The notes under the pieces: generated by a model
The model's database searches: none
Told to the model about the DNA's origin: nothing
Seen by the model: the letters and a program-made list of their open reading frames with translations, nothing else
Position numbers and translations under genes: made by a program
Origin: SYAN01 sp964406345
Lineage (GTDB): Bacteria; Actinomycetota; Actinomycetes; Nanopelagicales; Nanopelagicaceae
Assembly (NCBI GenBank): GCA_964406345.1
Contig: CAYORK010000007.1
Span: 1 to 53,952 of the forward strand
Length of the DNA stretch: 53,952 nt
Direction of reading: 5' to 3'
Shown here: piece after piece, positions 16,419 to 25,132 of the stretch
Numbering within the stretch: position 1 is the first letter of the stretch
Layout: each line of letters opens with the position of its first letter

Positions 16419-18366
16419 ACGAGATCCCTCGAGTTATCGCCCGACTGGGGTACCTGATGCTCCAGGCGTATATCGATTCTTCGATGAACAAGAGAAGGTC
16501 ATTTACGTTGGAAAGGCGAGATCGCTTCGCAATCGGCTCAACTCATACTTCCAAAAAAACCTTACCGAGAAGACTCGGAGGATGGTCGAGAGTGCGGCTC
16601 GCGTGGACTGGACTGTGGTCTCAAGTGAGGTTGAGGCGCTCCAACTCGAGTTCAGTTGGATCAAGTCCGAAAGTCCAGAGTTCAACGTGCAGTTTCGCGA
16701 TGACAAGTCGTATCCCTATCTCGCTCTCAGTATCGGGGATGAGTACCCGCGCATCTTCATCACTCGATCCGAACGGCGGGATGGACTGAAGAGATTCGGT
16801 CCTTACACACATGCATGGGCTCTTCGAAGTACCTTTGATGTGATCCAGAGAGCCTTCCCGGTCCGAAGTTGTAGCGTCTCCAATTTCGAGAAGGCGAAGC
16901 GAACGAAGCGCCAGTGCCTCCTAGGCGATATCGGCAAATGCTCTGCTCCTTGTATTGGTCGGATCAGTAAGGAAGACCATGATGCGCTCGTCCAAGGAGT
17001 GGTGGGATTCCTCGAAAAGGGCGACGAAGAGGTGTTGGCTCATCTGGCACAAGAGATGGAGGAGGCCGCCGCGCGGGAGGAATTCGAACGGGCAGCCCTG
17101 TTACGTGATCGGATCACCTCCATCACTAAGGCACAGGAGTCATCTGATGCTGCATGGTCAGAGAGCCTGACGCTCGACCTCTTCGCACGTCATGATGATG
17201 TGACGCACTCTGCGATCTCTTGGTTCACAGTGCGATCCGGCCGGATCACTGGCTCCAGATCTTGGGTTGTCGAGATGAAATCGATTCCGGAAGATAGCTC
17301 GATCATGGAGATCGCATTGCAACGCCATTATGAGAGATTTCCAGATGAGATTCCGAGCGAGATCCTGCTCTCGGATCACGGCGATGACCTCGACTCGCTG
17401 GCAGCTCTCCTGAGCGAACGAGCAGGTCGCACAGTCGCGATCAAAAGCCCACAGCGAGGCGAGAAGTCAGAATTGATGGCGATGGCCAAGCGCAGCGCTC
17501 ATTACGCTTTGGTTCAATTCCTCTCCAAAAGGTCGAACGACACCGCGGTCACTGGGACCGCCCTCGAAGAGATTGCAGAGGCCTTGGATCTCACTGAGAT
17601 CCCGCTTCGGATCGAGTGTTTCGATATCTCCAACATCCAAGGAACGACGATCGTCGCGTCGATGGTGGTCTTCGAGGACGGTCAACCTCGAAAGAGTGAA
17701 TATCGTCGCTTCTCGATCACCGATCCGGAGATCAAGGATGACTTCTCGTCGATGGCTCATGTCGTCACTCGCCGCTTCAAACGATTCTTACTTGAGCGAG
17801 AGATAGACATTTCCGAAGTCGAGATCACCGGTGGCAAGCGTCCAAAGTTCGCATATCCGCCTCAACTCGTCGTCATCGATGGCGGTAAAGGACAAGTCAA
17901 TGCAGCGTGGCAGGCCTTGAGCGCACTCGGCATCTCCGGAATCCCTGTGGTCGGCCTCGCCAAGAGATTAGAGGAGATCTATCTTCCTGAGACGAGTGAT
18001 CCGATCATCTTGCCTCGACATAGTGAAGGACTCTTCCTGCTTCAGAGGATCAGAGACGAAGCACACCGATTCGCGATCACCTTCCATAGGAGCAAGAGAT
18101 CGAAGTTGATGCTCGACTCACTCCTCGACGAGATCCCTGCCCTTGGCGAGATTCGCAGACAGGCGCTCCTGGAAAGATTCGGTTCGGTGGCAGCGCTGCG
18201 AAAAGCCACCGTCGATGAGATCGCGACTGTGCCTGGCATCGGTCCTCGGATAGCGACTCTGATCGTCGACCACTTGGCCACCCTCTCAAGCGAGGTCCTC
18301 GACACCGCAACTGGCGAGCTGATATCGACTCAGGATCCCGCTGTGGCAGCGAGCGACGAGCAGTAG
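16405..18366 (+). CDS. uvrC: Excinuclease ABC subunit C
   Basis: UvrC makes both incisions in nucleotide excision repair. The 653-aa protein has an N-terminal GIY-YIG nuclease (about 20-100, GVYRFF...VIYVGKARSLRNR), a cysteine cluster (QCLLGDIGKCSAPC, about 172-185, possible Fe-S or structural site), a UVR motif (about 205-240), the RNase H-like 5' nuclease (about 390-545, with IECFDISNIQGT and VVIDGGKGQ) and tandem helix-hairpin-helix motifs (about 585-635, VPGIGPRIA). TTG at 16405 is the only start giving the full DPSSYRP...PDAPGVYRF terminus. It overlaps uvrA by 14 bases. Finding all three uvr genes together is less usual than the common actinobacterial split. Confidence 0.95.
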   Translation: MASARRDPSSYRPTGVPDAPGVYRFFDEQEKVIYVGKARSLRNRLNSYFQKNLTEKTRRMVESAARVDWTVVSSEVEALQLEFSWIKSESPEFNVQFRDDKSYPYLALSIGDEYPRIFITRSERRDGLKRFGPYTHAWALRSTFDVIQRAFPVRSCSVSNFEKAKRTKRQCLLGDIGKCSAPCIGRISKEDHDALVQGVVGFLEKGDEEVLAHLAQEMEEAAAREEFERAALLRDRITSITKAQESSDAAWSESLTLDLFARHDDVTHSAISWFTVRSGRITGSRSWVVEMKSIPEDSSIMEIALQRHYERFPDEIPSEILLSDHGDDLDSLAALLSERAGRTVAIKSPQRGEKSELMAMAKRSAHYALVQFLSKRSNDTAVTGTALEEIAEALDLTEIPLRIECFDISNIQGTTIVASMVVFEDGQPRKSEYRRFSITDPEIKDDFSSMAHVVTRRFKRFLLEREIDISEVEITGGKRPKFAYPPQLVVIDGGKGQVNAAWQALSALGISGIPVVGLAKRLEEIYLPETSDPIILPRHSEGLFLLQRIRDEAHRFAITFHRSKRSKLMLDSLLDEIPALGEIRRQALLERFGSVAALRKATVDEIATVPGIGPRIATLIVDHLATLSSEVLDTATGELISTQDPAVAASDEQ

Positions 18367-18379
18367 AGTCAGGACCGTT

Positions 18380-19252
18380 ATGACGAAGCGAGAGTTGTTG
18401 GTCATCTCCGGGATGAGCGGAGCAGGTAAGTCCTCAGTCGCCAAGACCCTTGAGGATGGCGGTTGGTACGTCGTCGACAATCTTCCGCCAGCTTTGATCT
18501 CGTCGCTCTTCGAAATGACCGAACAAACGGTCCATCTGATTGCCGTGGTCATCGATGTCCGCGGAGGCGAACACTTCGATGATCTAACTCGCGCTCTCAC
18601 CGACCTTGCTCAACAGGGGATTGAGAATCGCATCCTCTTCGTGGATGCCTCGGACGAGTCGCTCGTCCGTAGGTTCGAGGCCACAAAGAGACCACACCCG
18701 CTACAGATGAATGATCGGGTGCTTGACGGCATCCATCGGGAGCGCGAGAAACTGCAGGATCTCCGGAGCAAGGCGGACATCATTGTCGACACCAGTGAGA
18801 TGAATATCCATCAACTTGAACGACGCATTGATCAACTCTTCGAGCATGAAGGACGCGTCGATCTCCAGATGAATCTCATCTCCTTCGGATACAAATATGG
18901 TCTCCCAGTCGACGCTGATCTGGTCCTCGATTGCCGCTTCATCGCCAATCCACATTGGGATCCAGAGCTGCGACCACTGACAGGACTTGATGAGCCAGTT
19001 TCGGAGCGAGTCCTATCCAGCGAAGGTGTTGCCAGATTCATGGATCGAGCAATCGAGATGATCGATTCCGTGATTCCAGGATTCATTCGAGAAGGCAAGA
19101 AGTTCGTTACCGTCGCCATCGGTTGCACGGGGGGAAGACATCGCTCGGTAGCGATTTGTGAGGAATTGAGCGAAAGACTCAAAACGATGGAGCATGACGA
19201 CTTCTCGCTCCTGATCCAATCCGCGCACCGGGATGTGCGACGAACCGTTTGA
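18380..19252 (+). CDS. rapZ: RNase adapter / nucleotide-binding protein RapZ
   Basis: RapZ (YvcJ) is a GTP/ATP-binding protein. In E. coli it brings RNase E to the small RNA GlmZ and senses glucosamine-6-P; its role in actinobacteria is less clear. The 290-aa protein has P-loop GMSGAGKS (11-18), the VVDNLPP motif, a VIDVRGG Walker B-like strand, and the conserved C-terminal domain with SFGYKYGLP, CRFIANPHW and GCTGGRHRSVAI. AGGA precedes the ATG. It heads the widely conserved rapZ-yvcK-whiA trio, 13 bases after uvrC. Confidence 0.94.
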   Translation: MTKRELLVISGMSGAGKSSVAKTLEDGGWYVVDNLPPALISSLFEMTEQTVHLIAVVIDVRGGEHFDDLTRALTDLAQQGIENRILFVDASDESLVRRFEATKRPHPLQMNDRVLDGIHREREKLQDLRSKADIIVDTSEMNIHQLERRIDQLFEHEGRVDLQMNLISFGYKYGLPVDADLVLDCRFIANPHWDPELRPLTGLDEPVSERVLSSEGVARFMDRAIEMIDSVIPGFIREGKKFVTVAIGCTGGRHRSVAICEELSERLKTMEHDDFSLLIQSAHRDVRRTV

Positions 19253-19288
19253 CCGGTTGCGCGTGATGAGTATGGGGTGTATGTCTAG

Positions 19289-20218
19289 ATGAATCTCAAA
19301 GTTACAGCGCTTGGTGGTGGCCATGGTCTAGCCGCCACGTTGAGTGCACTCCGACGATGCGATGTGGACATCACTGCGGTCGTCACCGTTGCTGACAACG
19401 GTGGCTCCTCGGGGCGGTTACGAGAAGAGTTTGGATCGTTACCACCAGGGGATCTCCGCATGGCGCTTGCAGCGTTATGTGCAGATGATGCCTGGGGTAG
19501 AGGGTGGGCCGAGATCATGCAGTATCGGTTCACCTCAGATGGCGCGATGAACGGTCATGCGCTCGGGAACCTATTGCTGACCGCGCTCTGGGATCGCGAA
19601 TCCGATCCCGTCAAAGGACTAGATCAAGTAGGGGAGCTTTTGAAAGTAGTGGGGCGCGTCCTTCCGATGTCACTCGATCCACTTGAGATCGAAGCGGATT
19701 TCGCTGATGGGAAGAGGATCCGTGGTCAAGTGGAGGTGGGTAACTATCGAGGAGATCTCACCGATATCCGGATCATCCCGCAACAACCCAAGCCCACACC
19801 GGAAGCAGTGACTGCTATTGGCCTCGCAGATTGGATCACGCTCGGTCCAGGATCATGGTTCTCCAGCGTGATGCCGCATCTATTGGTAAAAGACCAACTC
19901 GATTCCATCGTTGCATCACCTGCTAGGAAGTTGGTACTCCTCAATCTGGATGATCCGGCAGGCGATGAACTCTCTGGGACCTCTCCGATGCATCACCTTG
20001 ATGTCATAGCACGGTTCGCTCCACGGATGAGAGTCGATGTGGTCTTGGCTGATACATCTTTGTCACGTTACGGTCAAGCACTCGATGAGAAGGTGGAAGC
20101 AATGGGCGCACGCCTAGTCTTGTGGGATTTAGCACAAGATGAGGCGAAGAATTATCACGAGAGTGAGAAATTAGCCCCCGCATTCCGCCACATTTTCGAC
20201 GCTGAAAGTGTTAGATAG
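19289..20218 (+). CDS. yvcK: Gluconeogenesis/morphology factor YvcK (CuvA)
   Basis: This is a YvcK/CofD-like protein of 309 aa. It binds UDP-sugars in Bacillus and mycobacteria and is needed for normal cell shape and growth on gluconeogenic carbon. Visible motifs are ALGGGHGLAATL (about 7-18), the VTVADNGGSSGRLREEFG nucleotide loop (about 32-49), PPGDLRMAL, NGHALGNLLL and the LGPGSWFSSVMPHLLV segment. It lies between rapZ and whiA, the family's standard context. ATG at 19289 follows a GGGGTG weak ribosome site; I see no clear promoter of its own. Confidence 0.94.
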   Translation: MNLKVTALGGGHGLAATLSALRRCDVDITAVVTVADNGGSSGRLREEFGSLPPGDLRMALAALCADDAWGRGWAEIMQYRFTSDGAMNGHALGNLLLTALWDRESDPVKGLDQVGELLKVVGRVLPMSLDPLEIEADFADGKRIRGQVEVGNYRGDLTDIRIIPQQPKPTPEAVTAIGLADWITLGPGSWFSSVMPHLLVKDQLDSIVASPARKLVLLNLDDPAGDELSGTSPMHHLDVIARFAPRMRVDVVLADTSLSRYGQALDEKVEAMGARLVLWDLAQDEAKNYHESEKLAPAFRHIFDAESVR

Positions 20219-20223
20219 CGCCT

Positions 20224-21207
20224 ATGGCAATGACCTCCTCCGTGAAAGACGAGTTGAGTAGGGTCGCGATCAATAAACCTTGTTGTCGAAAGGCCGAAGT
20301 CTCGGCGATCCTTCGGTTCGCAGGAGGACTGCACATAAATTCCGGCAGGATCGCAGTCGAAGTCGAGCTGGATACCGCTCACTCTGCGCGGAGATTGCGT
20401 AAAGACATCGCGGAGATCTACGGCCACGACTCTGAAGTTGCGATCATCAGCGCTGGCGGCCTACGCAAGGGCAATCGATATCTTGTTCGAGTCCTTGATG
20501 ACGGCGAAGCCTTGGCCCGGCAGACCGGCTTGATCGACTCGCAGAATCGACCGATTCGTGGATTGCCACCCCAGATCGTTTCGGCAGCAATCTGCGATGC
20601 GGAAGCTGCTTGGCGTGGCGCATTCGTGGCTCATGGTTCGCTTACTGAGCCGGGGAGATCCTCGGCATTGGAAATCACATGCCCCGGACCTGAGGCAGCC
20701 CTCGCATTGGTGGGTTCAGCGCGCCGTTTAGGAATCACCGCCAAGGCTCGCGAAGTTCGTGGAGTTGATCGCGTCGTGATCAGGGACGGAGATGCGATCG
20801 GAGCGCTACTTACTCGCATCGGTGCCCACGAGAGTGTTCTTGCTTGGGAAGAGCGAAGGATGCGCCGCGAGGTGCGCGCAACAGCGAATCGTTTGGCGAA
20901 TTTCGATGATGCGAATTTGCGTCGTTCGGCGAGAGCGGCCGTTGCGGCATCGGCTCGCGTGCAACGCGCACTTGAGATCCTGGGCGATGAGATCCCAGAT
21001 CATCTTCGTGAAGCAGGTGAATTGCGGATCAAGCATGGTCAGGCCAGCCTGGAAGAGCTCGGCTCCCTCGCAGTACCCGCGATGACCAAGGATGCTGTTG
21101 CTGGTCGTATCCGTCGACTCCTGGCGATGGCTGATAAGCGTGCTGCTGATCTCGGCATCCCCGATACTGAGAGTTCACTCTCGCCCGAGATGCTTGGCTC
21201 TGAGTGA
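20224..21207 (+). CDS. whiA: Sporulation/division transcription regulator WhiA
   Basis: WhiA is a DNA-binding regulator with a degenerate LAGLIDADG homing-endonuclease fold. In Streptomyces it acts with WhiB on septation genes; in non-sporulating actinobacteria it is kept for division control. The 327-aa protein has an N-terminal WhiA_N segment (SSVKDELSRV...CCRKAEVSAILRF), the LAGLIDADG-like core (about 120-215, including AAWRGAFVAHGSLTEP) and a C-terminal helix-turn-helix (about 265-310, ASLEELGSLA...TKDAVAGRIRRL). It starts five bases after the yvcK stop, so it is likely co-transcribed. Confidence 0.95.
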   Translation: MAMTSSVKDELSRVAINKPCCRKAEVSAILRFAGGLHINSGRIAVEVELDTAHSARRLRKDIAEIYGHDSEVAIISAGGLRKGNRYLVRVLDDGEALARQTGLIDSQNRPIRGLPPQIVSAAICDAEAAWRGAFVAHGSLTEPGRSSALEITCPGPEAALALVGSARRLGITAKAREVRGVDRVVIRDGDAIGALLTRIGAHESVLAWEERRMRREVRATANRLANFDDANLRRSARAAVAASARVQRALEILGDEIPDHLREAGELRIKHGQASLEELGSLAVPAMTKDAVAGRIRRLLAMADKRAADLGIPDTESSLSPEMLGSE

Positions 21208-21224
21208 TTTCTCAGCAAGATTGC

Positions 21225-21257
21225 TAGACTCTCCATCGGATCCACGGCGTTGTGGAT
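21225..21257 (+). promoter_or_regulatory. Candidate gap promoter and leader hairpin
   Basis: TAGACT (21225-21230) fits a -10 element; no good -35 is seen. Just after the predicted start, ATCCAC (21240-21245) pairs with GTGGAT (21252-21257). The transcript would have a leader of about 165 nt before gap, with nothing else recognisable in it. Confidence 0.3.
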
Positions 21258-21401
21258 GGTTCGCGATTCTGGTCGACTCCATGATTTCCGCTCTCTGAAG
21301 TTCTCGGCGGTCTTTTTGAGATCAAAGGTCACCACAGTTTGGATTGAATCGGACCGAATGGATTGGGCCGAGAGGCTCGAATCGATCAAGATGGGATTGA
21401 A

Positions 21402-22397
21402 ATGGTCAAAGTAGGTATCAACGGATTCGGGCGTATCGGCCGTAACTTCTTCCGAGCAGCCCTCAAGCAGAACGCTCCCTTCGAGATCGTTGCGGTCAAT
21501 GACCTCACCGATAACGAGACTCTTGCGCACCTTCTCAAGTACGACTCGATCCTGGGTCGTCTTGGTGCAGAGGTGACCCACACAGAGAACTCGATTACGG
21601 TCGATGGGAAGACCTTCAAGGTCTTCGCAGAGAAGGACCCAGCGCAGATCCCCTGGGGCGATGTTGATGTTGTCATTGAATCGACCGGACGTTTCACCAA
21701 GGCAGCCGATGCCCAGAAGCACATCGCTGCGGGCGCAAAGAAGGTCATCATCTCGGCACCAGCTACGGATGAGGACATCACAATCGTCCTTGGCGTCAAT
21801 GAAGGTGCCTATGATCCGAGCAAGCATCACATCATCTCCAACGCCTCATGCACGACCAACTGTCTTGCTCCGATGGCAAAGGTGATTCATGAGAAGTTCG
21901 GCATCACTCGAGGTTTCATGACAACGGTTCACGCCTATACCAACGATCAGGTCATCCTTGACTTCCCGCACAAGGATCTCCGTCGTGCACGAGCAGCAGC
22001 TACGAACATCATCCCGACATCTACTGGGGCTGCAAAGGCCATCGGTCTCGTCATGCCTGAGTTGAAGGGGAAGTTGGATGGGTACGCACTCCGTGTACCA
22101 GTCCCGACTGGTTCCGTTACTGACCTCACCATCGAGCTCTCCAAAGAGACCACTGCAGCAGAGATCAATGCAGCCATCAAGAGCGCAGCAGAGGGACCGC
22201 TGAAAGGGATCCTCTCCTACACCGAAGACCCCATCGTCTCCAGCGATATCGTCACTGATCCACACTCATGCATCTTCGATGCTGGTGTAACCAAGGTGAT
22301 TGGTAACACCGCGAAAGTCGCCGGTTGGTACGACAACGAGTGGGGATACTCGAATCGGCTCGTCGACCTGATCTCCTTCATCGGAAAGAAGCTCTAG
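21402..22397 (+). CDS. gap: Glyceraldehyde-3-phosphate dehydrogenase
   Basis: GAPDH oxidises glyceraldehyde-3-phosphate to 1,3-bisphosphoglycerate with NAD(P). The 331-aa protein begins VKVGINGFGRIGRN (Rossmann GxGxxG), has catalytic C150 in SNASCTTNCLAP, the VIESTGRF strand, the TVHAYTNDQ segment and NEWGYSNR near the C-terminus. The frame is open to 21363, but homology starts at ATG 21402. It is first in a gap-pgk-tpiA-secG order that is standard in actinobacteria. Coenzyme preference was not judged. Confidence 0.97.
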   Translation: MVKVGINGFGRIGRNFFRAALKQNAPFEIVAVNDLTDNETLAHLLKYDSILGRLGAEVTHTENSITVDGKTFKVFAEKDPAQIPWGDVDVVIESTGRFTKAADAQKHIAAGAKKVIISAPATDEDITIVLGVNEGAYDPSKHHIISNASCTTNCLAPMAKVIHEKFGITRGFMTTVHAYTNDQVILDFPHKDLRRARAAATNIIPTSTGAAKAIGLVMPELKGKLDGYALRVPVPTGSVTDLTIELSKETTAAEINAAIKSAAEGPLKGILSYTEDPIVSSDIVTDPHSCIFDAGVTKVIGNTAKVAGWYDNEWGYSNRLVDLISFIGKKL

Positions 22398-22405
22398 AGA
22401 TACGA

Positions 22406-23587
22406 ATGAGACTTCGTCAGCTCTCCGAATTCGAGCTCCACGGAAGAAGGGTCATCCTGCGTTGTGATCTCAATGTCCCCATAAAGGACGGGGTGATCAC
22501 AGACGATGGCCGTATTAGAGCTTCGCTACCGACGCTTCGATTCCTCTTGGAACAAGGAGCATCCATTGTGGTCCTGGCCCATCTTGGTCGCCCGAAGGGT
22601 GAACGGAAACCTGAACTCTCATTGGAACCGGTCGGTAAGCGTCTTTCCGAACTCATTGGCAAAGAGGTGAAGTTCGTATCGAACCCTCGCGAAGGAGAGA
22701 GTGCTGCAAGGGCACTGCAGGTTGGTGAGATCTTGTTGGTGGAGAACATCCGGTTCGAAGCTGCGGAGACGAGCAAGGAATCCACCGAACGTGAGGATTT
22801 GGCAGAGGTTCTCTCCCGCTACGGCGACTTCTATGTTGGCGATGGCTTCGGTGCGGTCCACAGAAAACATGCATCAGTCTTCGAGTTGGCGGAGAAGTTG
22901 CCACATGCTGCCGGACTCCTCGTGCAGGAGGAAGTAAAGGTTCTTCAGACACTGTTGGAATCACCGAGTCGCCCCTTTGCTGTCGTATTGGGCGGCGCGA
23001 AGGTTTCCGACAAGATCGCAGTGATACGCAATCTTGTTGAGAAGGTCGATCTCTTGGTCATCGGCGGAGGGATGCTCTTCACATTCTTGGCAGCGCAGGG
23101 ATTGAACGTTGGAAAGTCACTCCTTGAAGCCGACCAGATCGAGACCGTCAAAGAGGTCCTCGATCGGGCCAAGGAACGGGGAGTCCGAGTTCTCCTTCCG
23201 ACAGATCTTCTTGTTGCCACGGAATTCAAAGACCTTCCAGCGAAGCGCACCCTTGTGAATGAGATCGGTCCTGACGAGATGGGGCTCGATGTCGGTCCTG
23301 ACTCCGCCAGGAGTTACGCGGCAGCACTTCGAGAGTGCAAGACTGTCTTCTGGAACGGCCCAATGGGAGTCTTCGAGTTCTCGAACTATCAGGGTGGAAC
23401 TCGAGCCGTGGCGCAGGCCCTAACTGAGGTGGACGGACTTACCGTCGTCGGTGGTGGCGATAGCGCCGCTGCGATACGTGCCTTGGGATTCGCTGATGAA
23501 GAGTTCGGCTACATCTCTACTGGTGGTGGCGCGAGCCTGGAGTACCTCGAGGGGAAGGAACTTCCCGGATTGGTTGCATTGAGATGA
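22406..23587 (+). CDS. pgk: Phosphoglycerate kinase
   Basis: Pgk transfers the acyl phosphate of 1,3-bisphosphoglycerate to ADP. The 393-aa monomer has the N-lobe RCDLNVPIKDG (about 18-28) and HLGRPKG motifs, a central VLGGAKVSDKI hinge, and C-lobe nucleotide sites FWNGPMGVFE and VGGGDSAAAI. ATG at 22406 is eight bases past the gap stop; a longer reading inside gap has no homology. It overlaps tpiA by four bases (ATGA), so the two are translationally coupled. Confidence 0.97.
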   Translation: MRLRQLSEFELHGRRVILRCDLNVPIKDGVITDDGRIRASLPTLRFLLEQGASIVVLAHLGRPKGERKPELSLEPVGKRLSELIGKEVKFVSNPREGESAARALQVGEILLVENIRFEAAETSKESTEREDLAEVLSRYGDFYVGDGFGAVHRKHASVFELAEKLPHAAGLLVQEEVKVLQTLLESPSRPFAVVLGGAKVSDKIAVIRNLVEKVDLLVIGGGMLFTFLAAQGLNVGKSLLEADQIETVKEVLDRAKERGVRVLLPTDLLVATEFKDLPAKRTLVNEIGPDEMGLDVGPDSARSYAAALRECKTVFWNGPMGVFEFSNYQGGTRAVAQALTEVDGLTVVGGGDSAAAIRALGFADEEFGYISTGGGASLEYLEGKELPGLVALR

Positions 23588-24399
23588 GCGGCAAGGAGAC
23601 AGTGACTGAAGCGATCGATCTCGCCGAGAAGAGACCTTTGATCGCAGGCAATTGGAAGATGAATTTGAACCACCTCGAAGCGATCGCGGTGACGCAGAAA
23701 CTCGTTTACTCGTTGGAAGATAGGGATTTCGAGAAGGTCGAAGTCGCGGTCTTCCCGCCATTCACCGATCTGAGGTCGGTCCAGACTTTGGTCGACGGTG
23801 ACCGCCTTCGCATCTCATATGGCGCGCAAGATCTCTCACCTGAGAAGAATGGTGCATTCACTGGTGATATCTCTGCATCCATGTTGGAGAAGATGGGCTG
23901 CACCTATGTCATCGTCGGTCACTCGGAGCGCCGTGCAATCCATCAAGAGAGTGACGAACTGATCAATCGGAAGTTGAAGGCAGCCTCCGCTCATGGAATC
24001 GCGCCGATCCTCTGTATTGGAGAGGAACTTGCGATCCGCGAAGAGGGACGCCAGATAGAGCATGTGATCGCGCAACTTCGCGCTGCACTCAAAGGAATAC
24101 ACAAGCCTGACTTGAAGAAGATGGTCTTCGCATATGAGCCGGTTTGGGCGATTGGCACGGGACGTACGGCGACCCCAGAGGATGCAGAGGAGGTCTGCTC
24201 AGCCATCCGAAAGGAGTTGCGAAAGATCGGCAGCGATGAGATCGCTGAGAATGCACGCATCCTCTATGGCGGTTCCGTGAAGTCGTCGAACATCGTCGAG
24301 ATCATGCGCCAGCCCAACGTCAACGGCGCTTTGGTCGGAGGGGCAAGCCTTGACCCGGAGGAATTCGCGCGAATCTGCAAGTTCCACCGCGTCATCTAA
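23584..24399 (+). CDS. tpiA: Triosephosphate isomerase
   Basis: TpiA interconverts DHAP and glyceraldehyde-3-phosphate. The TIM-barrel protein has 271 aa, slightly long because of about 15 extra N-terminal residues before RPLIAGNWKMN. Catalytic residues are K25 (NWK), H113 (VIVGHSERR) and E185 (AYEPVWAIGTG); the phosphate loop is LYGGSVKSSN. ATG at 23584 overlaps the pgk stop. A start further in cannot be excluded, since the first 15 residues are not conserved. Confidence 0.97.
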   Translation: MSGKETVTEAIDLAEKRPLIAGNWKMNLNHLEAIAVTQKLVYSLEDRDFEKVEVAVFPPFTDLRSVQTLVDGDRLRISYGAQDLSPEKNGAFTGDISASMLEKMGCTYVIVGHSERRAIHQESDELINRKLKAASAHGIAPILCIGEELAIREEGRQIEHVIAQLRAALKGIHKPDLKKMVFAYEPVWAIGTGRTATPEDAEEVCSAIRKELRKIGSDEIAENARILYGGSVKSSNIVEIMRQPNVNGALVGGASLDPEEFARICKFHRVI

Positions 24400-24485
24400 A
24401 GTCTCCTGACTGGCACTGATAGACTTCGGCTCCCGTTCAAGAGAATTCGCTACCCATCTAGGGTCGGTCCAAGGAGTGAATTGCT

Positions 24486-24710
24486 GTGGTCCTAGCACTA
24501 TCGATCGCGCTGATTATGGTCAGTGTCCTCATGATCATCTTGGTCCTCTTGCATAAGGGGAAGGGGAGTGGTCTCTCCGATCTCTTCGGTGGCGGTATCT
24601 CTTCGAGCTATGGTGGTTCATCGGTAGTCGAGAAGAATTTGGATCGCATAACCATTGTCGCGGGTGGTCTTTGGTTCACATTGATCGTTGCACTTGGTCT
24701 CATCATCTAG
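24486..24710 (+). CDS. secG: Preprotein translocase subunit SecG
   Basis: SecG is a small partner of SecYE that speeds protein export. The 74-aa protein has two hydrophobic helices (about 1-23 and 52-74) joined by a Gly/Ser-rich cytoplasmic loop with HKGKGSGLSDLFGGG, the conserved SecG signature. The start is GTG at 24486, with Shine-Dalgarno AAGGAG at 24471-24476. The 86-base space after tpiA may hold a promoter, but nothing strong is visible. Position after tpiA is typical of actinobacteria. Confidence 0.93.
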   Translation: MVLALSIALIMVSVLMIILVLLHKGKGSGLSDLFGGGISSSYGGSSVVEKNLDRITIVAGGLWFTLIVALGLII

Positions 24711-24779
24711 AGGTGTCATTCGCGCATCATTGCGGAGCACCTAGAAGCAGTTTTCGTTTCGAAGATTAGGGAGAGATAG

Positions 24780-25124
24780 ATGGCTGGCGGAAGTGCGATT
24801 CGAGGATCACGTGTCGGCGCGGGCCCCATGGGCGAGGCAGAACGCGGCGAAGCGATTGCACGCTTTCGTATCTCTTATTGGTGTCTCAACAAGCACGAAA
24901 CACGTCCCTCCTTTGCTGATGATGGCACCGTCGATATTCCGGAAGAGTGGGATTGCCCTCGGTGTGGTTTCCCTGCTGGACAGGACAAGAACAACCCACC
25001 ATCACCCTCGAAGAATGAGCCGTACAAGACACACCTTGCTTATGTGAAGGAACGTCGAACTGAGGCTGAGGCCAAAAAGATCCTCGAAGATGCTTTACGC
25101 AGACTTCGTGGCGATGACGACTAA
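24780..25124 (+). CDS. rbpA: RNA polymerase-binding protein RbpA
   Basis: RbpA is an actinobacteria-specific transcription factor that binds the primary sigma factor and helps open promoters. The 114-aa protein has the basic N-terminal tail (AIRGSRVGAGPMGE), a core with a likely zinc site from C35, H39, C59 and C62 (WCLNKHE...WDCPRCGFPAG), the basic linker PYKTHLAYVKERRT, and a C-terminal sigma-interaction helix (EAEAKKILEDALRRLR). It matches the Streptomyces type, which keeps the zinc ligands that mycobacterial RbpA has lost. The ribosome site AGGGAGAG precedes the ATG. Its 3' end lies eight bases from convergent pgi, with no terminator visible between. Confidence 0.95.
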   Translation: MAGGSAIRGSRVGAGPMGEAERGEAIARFRISYWCLNKHETRPSFADDGTVDIPEEWDCPRCGFPAGQDKNNPPSPSKNEPYKTHLAYVKERRTEAEAKKILEDALRRLRGDDD

Positions 25125-25132
25125 GCCATCAA

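Noticed and set aside
22325..22405. Longer N-terminus for pgk inside gap
   Set aside because: The extra 27 residues have no homology to Pgk and lie wholly in the gap coding region; MRLRQLSEFE at 22406 is a normal Pgk start.
24711..24779. AGGTG/CACCT hairpin between secG and rbpA as a terminator
   Set aside because: Only five pairs around a 22-base loop with no T-tract; too weak to annotate.
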